Shown: one piece after another, positions 26,515-32,873 of the stretch
How positions within the stretch are numbered: the stretch's first letter is position 1
Layout: every line of letters starts with the position of its first letter
DNA from: an uncultured beta proteobacterium
GTDB taxonomy: Bacteria > Pseudomonadota > Gammaproteobacteria > Burkholderiales > Rhodocyclaceae
Assembly (NCBI GenBank): GCA_903922075.1
Contig: CAIXSK010000048.1
Coordinates: forward strand, 1 to 32,873
Reading direction: 5' to 3'
DNA length: 32,873 nt
Program-made: the position numbers and the translations under genes
The notes under the pieces: model-generated
Databases searched by the model: none
Told to the model about the DNA's origin: nothing
Seen by the model: only the letters and a program-made list of their open reading frames with translations

Positions 26515-28197
26515 ATGAACACCGGACTTTCCGGGAAATTGGCGATTCGGCTGGCCAGTTGGCCGCATTTCCTGCTGGCGGCACACTTGCTGATGCTGCA
26601 TACCCTGGCTTTCGGCGGCTGGCAGATTCCGGCGATACGGCTGCTCTGGGTGGTCGCCTTGGGCCTGTTCCTGATCTGGCAACCCTTTGTTGCCGGTGAG
26701 CGGCGGATCACCCCACGACAAAGCGCGATACTGCTCGGCGTGGTGCTCGCCTCGACGCTACTGCTCAGCCCCTGGCTGTTGTTGATCTGGTGCGGCGCGC
26801 TGGCCGCCTCCATCGGCGGGCGGGTGCTGTGGACCGAAAATCGGTTCGAGCGCTCGGCTTACCTGCTGGCTTTCGGTTACTTGCTCAGCATGACGGTGCT
26901 CGGCGTGGTGCCGGAGATTTCCCCGGCCGTGATGATCGACAAGGAGCTGCGTCAGGCGGTGGCCTACTTCATGCCGTTTGCACTGCCGCTGTTGCTGCTC
27001 TTTCCGGCACACGCCAGACGGCGGCGCTCTGGCGAGGCCTTCGACCTGTTTTACGGCATGCTGGTATTTCTGGTCATGGCGGTTTTCGTGCTGGGTGCGC
27101 TGGCCTACGTGCTGGTTGGTGGCGCGGGGTATGTCGAAGCCTTGTTCAAGACCTCGATGGCGGTGGCCGGCGCCTTGTTGCTGGTGGCCTGGGCGTGGAA
27201 TCCGAGGGGCGGCTTTTCCGGTGTCGGGTCGGCGCTTTCGCGGTATCTGCTTTCTCTGGGCATGCCGATCGAGCAATGGCTGGTGCAGATCTCGGAAGAG
27301 AGTGAGCGGCATACCGATCCGGCGAATTTTCTGGCGGCCGTCATGCAGCGCCTGAGCTTGACGCCCTGGGTCGTCGGTGTTTCCTGGCAGGCTGGCGGCA
27401 AGGCGAACCAGATTGGTGAACAGGCGGAGCATCGTCATACCAGCCAGGCCGACGAACTCGCGCTATCCGTCCATTTTCGCCATGCTCCCTCGCCGGCCAT
27501 GCGCTGGCATGTCGAGTGGCTGTTGCGCCTGGCTATCGAGTTCTATCTGGTCAAGCGCCAGAGCGTGGAATTGCAGCGGATGGGCTACGTGCAGGCTATC
27601 CACGAAACGGGGGCGCGGGTGACGCATGACGTGAAAAATCTGTTGCAATCGCTGCAAACTCTTTGTTACGCCGCTTCCCAACCCGGTGAGCCGGCCCAAG
27701 TGGCGGCCTTGCTGGGCCGGCAGTTGCCGCAGATCGCCGATCGCCTGAAGGCGACGCTGGCCAAGCTCCAGTCGCCGCAGAGCGAGGACGTGGCGCGACT
27801 CGATGCGGCAAGCTGGTGGGCCCGGTTGCAGGATCGCTATGCGCATGTGCCGATCGACTGGCAGGGAGGCGCCGACCCGGGGGCCTCGTTGCCGGCCGGC
27901 TTGTTCGACAGCGTGGCGGAAAATCTGCTGCAAAACGCATTGGCGAAGCGTTTGCGCGAACCTGGCCTGGTCATCGCGGTGGCTTTCATTGGCGGCGAAC
28001 TGAGCGTATCCGACAGCGGCAGTGCCATCCAGAACGACTTGGCCAATGCCCTGATGAACGAGCCGGTCAGCTCCGACGATGGTCTCGGGATTGGTCTTTA
28101 TCAGGCCGCCGGACAGGCGGAAAGCCAGGGATACCGGCTGGCGCTGGCGGAAAACCGGGCTGGATCGGTAGTGTTTACGCTGTCGCCGCAGCCGTAG
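26515..28197 (+). CDS. membrane sensor histidine kinase, no adjacent response regulator in window
   Basis: N-terminal TM segments; H-box-like ETGARVTHDVKNLLQSLQ; N-box ENLLQNALAKR; G-box DDGLGIGLYQAAG. Confidence 0.85.
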   Translation: MNTGLSGKLAIRLASWPHFLLAAHLLMLHTLAFGGWQIPAIRLLWVVALGLFLIWQPFVAGERRITPRQSAILLGVVLASTLLLSPWLLLIWCGALAASIGGRVLWTENRFERSAYLLAFGYLLSMTVLGVVPEISPAVMIDKELRQAVAYFMPFALPLLLLFPAHARRRRSGEAFDLFYGMLVFLVMAVFVLGALAYVLVGGAGYVEALFKTSMAVAGALLLVAWAWNPRGGFSGVGSALSRYLLSLGMPIEQWLVQISEESERHTDPANFLAAVMQRLSLTPWVVGVSWQAGGKANQIGEQAEHRHTSQADELALSVHFRHAPSPAMRWHVEWLLRLAIEFYLVKRQSVELQRMGYVQAIHETGARVTHDVKNLLQSLQTLCYAASQPGEPAQVAALLGRQLPQIADRLKATLAKLQSPQSEDVARLDAASWWARLQDRYAHVPIDWQGGADPGASLPAGLFDSVAENLLQNALAKRLREPGLVIAVAFIGGELSVSDSGSAIQNDLANALMNEPVSSDDGLGIGLYQAAGQAESQGYRLALAENRAGSVVFTLSPQP

Positions 28198-29467
28198 CGA
28201 CCGGCAGGCTGGCATTGCCGAGCCGATAGACCACGGTGTTGCCCTTGCCCTTGAGGTAGATCGACTGCGGTTCGTCGAAGGCGAAGTCATCGGCTAGCCG
28301 CTGGTGCGTGGTTGCATCGACATGGATCATGCCCGGGGTGCCTTCGCTGGTGATCCGGCTGGCCAGGTTGACGGTGTCGCCCCACAGGTCGTAGATGAAT
28401 TTCTTCTTGCCGACGACGCCTGCAACCACCGGGCCGGTGCCGATACCGATGCGGACGTCGAGGCGCATTTCATTGACCGAGAAATCATTGTGCAGCAGGT
28501 CGCGCATGGCGATGGCGAGTTCGGCGATCGAGCGGGTGTAGTTGTGCCGCTCGTTGTTCAGGCCGCCGGCGACCATGTAGGCATCGCCAATGGTCTTGAT
28601 CTTCTCCATGCCGTATTGCTCGGCCAGTTCGTCGAACGAAGAAAAAATCCGGTTGAGCATGGCAAAGACCTGCTGCGGCGTCAGGCCCTCGGCCACCCGG
28701 GTGAAATTGACGATGTCGACGAACATCACCGTGACGTCGGCGAAGCCATCGGCGATGGTCTGGCTGTCGTGCTTCAGGCGTTCGGCGATGGGGCCGGGCA
28801 GGATGTTGAGGAGCAGCCGTTCCGAGCGCCCCTGTTCTTCCTGCAGCAGCCGGTGGGTTTCCTCCAGGCTGGCCTGGAGCTTGGCTTTCTCGATCACCGC
28901 ATAGCGCAGCAGCAGATAGACGATGCTCGAAATGGCGGCGAAGTTCAGGGCAAAGAAGAAGACGCTGGTCTGGATCGAAACCTTGTGCGTATTGGCCAGG
29001 GCGCTGTCGGCCAGGTAGTAGTCGAAGAATCCGGACAGGGCAGTCAGGAACAGGTAGGCGATAAACCAGGCAATCGACTCGCGCGTGCCGCAGAAGAGGA
29101 CGGCGCCGATCGGGGCGAGCAAGCCCCACAGGCTGGCGCCGCTGGCTGTGATGAAGTTGCCGATACTCCACTGGACAGCGAATGGCGCGAACAGGAAGAG
29201 CGCCAGCTGGGTCAGGCGGAACCAGTCGAAGTTGCCGCTGCGGAAGAAGTAGAGCAGGTTGCCGACGAGCAGCAACTGGAAGACGAAGGGCGCGTTGGCC
29301 GAAAACTGCGGCCCCATCTGGCCGTAGAGAAAAAGCCAAAGCATCGATCCGGCGCAGAACAGGCCGGTGGCGAAGACCAGCAGCGATTTTCTCAGGCGTG
29401 TCTCGGCATCGTCGTCAGGGCGAATGCCGCCGTTGCGCAGAGCGGAGAGAAAGTTGGGGCGGCTCAC
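28175..29467 (-). CDS. membrane-anchored class III adenylate/guanylate cyclase
   Basis: TM N-terminus; VTVMFVDIVNFTRVAEGL, MEKIKTIGDAYMVAGG, YDLWGDTVNLASRITSEG. GTG start. Confidence 0.93.
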   Translation of the reverse strand: MSRPNFLSALRNGGIRPDDDAETRLRKSLLVFATGLFCAGSMLWLFLYGQMGPQFSANAPFVFQLLLVGNLLYFFRSGNFDWFRLTQLALFLFAPFAVQWSIGNFITASGASLWGLLAPIGAVLFCGTRESIAWFIAYLFLTALSGFFDYYLADSALANTHKVSIQTSVFFFALNFAAISSIVYLLLRYAVIEKAKLQASLEETHRLLQEEQGRSERLLLNILPGPIAERLKHDSQTIADGFADVTVMFVDIVNFTRVAEGLTPQQVFAMLNRIFSSFDELAEQYGMEKIKTIGDAYMVAGGLNNERHNYTRSIAELAIAMRDLLHNDFSVNEMRLDVRIGIGTGPVVAGVVGKKKFIYDLWGDTVNLASRITSEGTPGMIHVDATTHQRLADDFAFDEPQSIYLKGKGNTVVYRLGNASLPVATAAATA

Positions 29468-29553
29468 GGGTTATCTGGATATTTTGGATTCAAAATCCAG
29501 TTTGGCAGTACGGCCGGGGGAGGTCAATATGCTGGAAAGCTAATTGTCGGCGT

Positions 29554-30264
29554 TCACGGCAACTTGCCGACGGCGACCAGGCGGGATTTGAGCAGGTGGG
29601 GGCTGATCCAGACCAGCACGTCGTCAAAGGCGGTCGTCGGGGTGTCGGCGACGAAGGTTTGGTCGGCGTCGCTGTTTTCCAGCTCGCTACCGACACCGTC
29701 GGCGATCTTGCTGCCATCGGGGCGGTAGGCGCCGGCTCCGTTGACGCCGTGGCTGACGACGACGGCACCGGTTTCGATGGCGACCGTGCTGCCAGCGAGG
29801 TTGCGGATATCGGCCAGTCCGGCGTTGTCCGGCGGGACACCGGTACTCATCGTGAAGCTGGCCTGGGCGCCGCCGGTTAGCGCGGCGGTAAAGCGGTTGC
29901 TGCCGAAGTAGGTCAGGCGATTGCCCCAGGGATCGGTTTCCGGCACTCCCAGCGTGACCCAGGGAAGGACACCGTGCTGCAGCGCGGTGTCGCAAGGGGG
30001 GGCGGGGGCCTTGCCGGCGTTGGCATCGGTGTTCGGCAGGTTGGCCGGGGCCGGGCAAGGCAGCCGTCCGTTGGCCATGGCAAAGCCGAGCAGGGCCTCC
30101 CTGACTGTGTCGAGCTGGCGGCGGGCATCCTGCAGGGCAGCGGTTTCGCGCTGGGCGCTCAGGCCGAACATCAGGCCGCCACTCAGCAGGGCGACGATGA
30201 CCAGCACCACGGTCAGTTCGACCAGCGAGAAGCCATGCTGCGGGGCGGGAGGATTTTGCCTCAT
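29554..30264 (-). CDS. prepilin-like protein with a PCP...PW...FDD pilin-type domain
   Basis: MRQNPPAPQHGFSLVELTVVLVIVALLSGGLMFG (G/FSLVE site); RLPCPAPA...CDTALQHGVLPWVTLG...DPWGNRLTY...FDDVLVWI. Confidence 0.9.
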   Translation of the reverse strand: MRQNPPAPQHGFSLVELTVVLVIVALLSGGLMFGLSAQRETAALQDARRQLDTVREALLGFAMANGRLPCPAPANLPNTDANAGKAPAPPCDTALQHGVLPWVTLGVPETDPWGNRLTYFGSNRFTAALTGGAQASFTMSTGVPPDNAGLADIRNLAGSTVAIETGAVVVSHGVNGAGAYRPDGSKIADGVGSELENSDADQTFVADTPTTAFDDVLVWISPHLLKSRLVAVGKLP

Positions 30265-30271
30265 CGGGTCT

Positions 30272-32761
30272 TCAGTAGGAGAGTCGGTCGTTGAAGGTAG
30301 CCGAAGGCGGTTGCGCCGTAAAGCTGAGCGTTGGCGCCGTGGCATCCCCGTCGCGCGATGGATCGGCGTTGATGCCCTCGAGGAAATTGGCCGTGGTCAG
30401 CGTTGCGCGGCTTTGCCCGGTCATGGCGCGACCGGCCGCCAGTGCGACGACGCGGTAGCCAGCGGTGCCGTTGACGGAGAGGGTGCCGGTGCCAGTGTTG
30501 GTTGAACTGCTGATCTGGTAGAAGGCGAGCGCTTTCCAGCCATTGGATGTCCACCAGGTGCCTTGGCTGGTGTTCGGTCGCAGGAAACCGCAGGCGGGGC
30601 TGTACCAGATTGTCGGCACGGCGCCTTGGGCCATGCTGGTCGGCAGTGCAGCGTCGATGTTTTCAGCAGCTGAGATCAGGGCATCCAGCAAGGCACGCGT
30701 TTTGTTCAAAGCTTCGTTGGCGATGGCGAGCGCATCGCTATTGGCGTCGTTGGAGGCTTTATCGAGTAAAGCCAGAGTCCCGTCTTTGCCAGCCAGGCCG
30801 TCCAGCAGCTTTATGGCGGCGCTGTAGGCCGAGTTTTCGTTATCGGCGACGGCGATATTGCCGCCGACGATGCCTCGGCGAGCGAGTCTGGCCAGGTCGG
30901 GCGCGTGGTTGATTGCAATTCGACTCCAATAGATGACAGTCTTGACCTGATCACGCACGGCTACCTTGGCTTCGAGTGCGGCAGCCACCAATTTCAGGGT
31001 TTCCAGCGCAACGTTGTCGCCATTGTTGCTTAGCGCGCTGGCCAATGTGCCGAGCCGGGTGGCACTACTTTCCGAATTGCTCCGGATCTGGTCCTGGTCG
31101 TTGCCGGCTTGGGCGGCACTCAAGGCGGCATCCAGTGTGGTCAGGGTTGTTGTGCGGGCGGTATTGAGGCTGGGCGAGCCGGTTTTGAGACTGCTGACCA
31201 GCGTCCGGGCAGCTTCGAGCGCTGTGATCAAGATTGGGAGTCCGCCGTTTCCGGCGTAGCCGGCCAGCGCTGCCGTGACGCGGGTGGCAAGGGCATCGAC
31301 CTCGCTGCCGCTGACGTTGATGCGGTTGGCCAGAATCGCCGATTCGACCAGTTGGTTGGCCGCGAAGAGAAGCATTGCCGCTGACTGCGCTTCGCTGGCG
31401 GTCTCTGCGTTGAGGGTCCTTCTTGCTTTGTTGACCGCCGTTGCGGCGTCGATGGCTGTCGTGTAGGCGGCGGAAATTGCGTTTTCGATTTCTGTGTTCT
31501 GGGTCTGGCTATTTTTGAAAAGGCTGTTCTTGAAGTTGTTGACGGGAGTGATAAGCGCGTTGAAGTTCACTGAATTCGGGTTTTTGGCAACGGCATTGAT
31601 CCTGCTGAGCAGGTCCTGGTTCCGAAGCTGTAGTTCCCGAAGAAAGAGATCGATTCCAGTGCTGATCAGAGCGGCTCTGAAAGCCTGCAGGCTAGGCTGG
31701 GCAGCTTCGATGGCTGCGGGCAGCGGTGAAGAAGGGGCGGTGTTGATATTGAAAAAGGCCTTGTTCGCCGCACGCGCCCGGCTATCGAGTTCGACAGCGG
31801 CTAGAAACAGCTTATCGTACAGCGCGAGGGCGTAAGCGGCCTGTCCCTGGAGTTGCTTCGAGAAATTCTGCTTGTCTGCTACGGTCGAGGCGATATTTAG
31901 GCTGTTTTTGGTAATTTTCAGCTGGGCAATCGAGTCCTTGAGCGCTTGCTCCGGATTTCCCGGCTGCGTGTCGGGGGCCATGCCGAACAGGCTTTGGGGG
32001 GTGCCCTTGTTCGAGACTGCCGTGCCTTTGGAAAGATCGGTGTAGGTGATTTCGGTGCGCACGACATTGGCCAGCGAAGCGGGCCATGGGTAAGTGTGCA
32101 GCGGATTCTGGGCAGCGTGTTGTTCCAGGCAGGCGCGCAGTTCGTTGGCGACGCGTTTCTCTACGGCGCTCATCAGTTCCTGGCGGGTGATCACGGCGAT
32201 CAGGTCGTTGTCACCGTCGGTCGCCGACTTGCCGACCTGGAAACTGTCGTTGCCGTCGCTGTTGGCCGGGTCGAGGGCACCGCGGGTGGCGATGACGATG
32301 GCGACCGCGTCGTCGTTGATCGAGCCGTCGGCGGCGACGACCCGCATCGTGGTCGCGGTGTCGCTGTTGATCGGCCGGTCGCGGCCGCCGAACAGGCTAT
32401 GGACGGCCAGTTGCAGGCGGGTGCCGTGGTCGTCCTGAAAATCCCGGACGTCGAGCGCCTTCCACGGCAGGCCGCCGAGATAGGCGTCGCATTCGGCACC
32501 GTTCAGTAAGGGCGTCTCACCGTCGCCGAGCAGGTCCGGGCAGAGAATGCGCCCCGGCCGCATGTCGTCGACGACCGCATAGGCGATCACCGCTTCCTTG
32601 GCCTGGGCCAGCGCCAGCGCCAACTTGGTGTCCTGTCCGCTCCGGCTGAACTGGTTGTTGGCGTTGCGGTAGAAGGCGTAGCCGCCGGCCATGGCGAAGA
32701 TGATCAGCAGCAGCCACAGGGCGACGCCCCGCTGCGCCGTCAGGGGGGCAGGCCGCTTCAT
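30272..32761 (-). CDS. 829-aa PilX/GspK-like N-terminus and pilin-type domains with a large Ala-rich insertion
   Basis: AQRGVALWLLLIIFAMAGGY N-terminus; RILCPDLLGDGE...CDAYLGGLPWKALD...NDLIAVITRQELMSAVEKRV; C-terminal VVALAAGRAMTGQSR...ANFLEGINAD...TFNDRLSY. Confidence 0.85.
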   Translation of the reverse strand: MKRPAPLTAQRGVALWLLLIIFAMAGGYAFYRNANNQFSRSGQDTKLALALAQAKEAVIAYAVVDDMRPGRILCPDLLGDGETPLLNGAECDAYLGGLPWKALDVRDFQDDHGTRLQLAVHSLFGGRDRPINSDTATTMRVVAADGSINDDAVAIVIATRGALDPANSDGNDSFQVGKSATDGDNDLIAVITRQELMSAVEKRVANELRACLEQHAAQNPLHTYPWPASLANVVRTEITYTDLSKGTAVSNKGTPQSLFGMAPDTQPGNPEQALKDSIAQLKITKNSLNIASTVADKQNFSKQLQGQAAYALALYDKLFLAAVELDSRARAANKAFFNINTAPSSPLPAAIEAAQPSLQAFRAALISTGIDLFLRELQLRNQDLLSRINAVAKNPNSVNFNALITPVNNFKNSLFKNSQTQNTEIENAISAAYTTAIDAATAVNKARRTLNAETASEAQSAAMLLFAANQLVESAILANRINVSGSEVDALATRVTAALAGYAGNGGLPILITALEAARTLVSSLKTGSPSLNTARTTTLTTLDAALSAAQAGNDQDQIRSNSESSATRLGTLASALSNNGDNVALETLKLVAAALEAKVAVRDQVKTVIYWSRIAINHAPDLARLARRGIVGGNIAVADNENSAYSAAIKLLDGLAGKDGTLALLDKASNDANSDALAIANEALNKTRALLDALISAAENIDAALPTSMAQGAVPTIWYSPACGFLRPNTSQGTWWTSNGWKALAFYQISSSTNTGTGTLSVNGTAGYRVVALAAGRAMTGQSRATLTTANFLEGINADPSRDGDATAPTLSFTAQPPSATFNDRLSY

Positions 32762-32873
32762 TTGGCCGGGGTGCCGCGCTTGATATGAATGCGGCCGTCG
32801 CGGAGCAGGCTTTCGCGTTCGCCGGTCGCCGGGTTGAAGGTGTCGCCGACCGGGACCGGGGCCGACGGGGCGC
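32758..32873 (-). CDS. partial CDS, C-terminus only, unknown product upstream of the 829-aa gene
   Basis: Reverse translation ...APSAPVPVGDTFNPATGERESLLRDGRIHIKRGTPAK*, stop overlapping the next ATG (ATGA). Confidence 0.6.
   Translation of the reverse strand, partial: APSAPVPVGDTFNPATGERESLLRDGRIHIKRGTPAK

Noticed and set aside
1-32873. CRISPR array, tRNA/rRNA genes, IS transposase or integrase
   Set aside because: No regularly spaced repeats, no recognised tRNA/rRNA sequence and no transposase-like ORF seen by eye.

Overview
GC-rich proteobacterial chromosome segment; gene content and order suggest Betaproteobacteria, probably Rhodocyclales (inference). Both ends cut a gene. Blocks, left to right: (i) a tightly overlapping minus-strand operon glnS - 67-aa Cys-rich protein - MntA-like nucleotidyltransferase - HepT-like toxin - orphan N6-adenine-type DNA methyltransferase - pyrF (partial); (ii) crcB; (iii) a multi-PAS hybrid histidine kinase; (iv) a SagB/ThcOx-type nitroreductase + ankyrin operon, divergent from a NafY/NifX-type gene, then an 86-aa ORF and a NifF-like flavodoxin, with sigma54-like promoters and a NifA-type TGT-N10-ACA site; (v) DUF1294, hemolysin III, hemerythrin, small lipoprotein, hrpA, EI24 and CinA/MoaB-like genes; (vi) tandem phasins behind a fully consensus sigma70 promoter with a 9-bp-arm operator dyad; (vii) kdsD-kdsC-lptC-lptA and a divergent KefB/C-type antiporter; (viii) a pilin-like region: a prepilin with a near-consensus sigma54 promoter and upstream dyad, a divergent orphan histidine kinase, a class III cyclase, a second prepilin, and an 829-aa pilin-like protein whose second domain appears split by a roughly 450-aa Ala-rich, lower-GC insertion. 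A short dispersed A7-containing motif occurs at four places. I saw no tRNA, rRNA, CRISPR array or transposase. All calls were made by eye from sequence and the ORF track; no database search was run.
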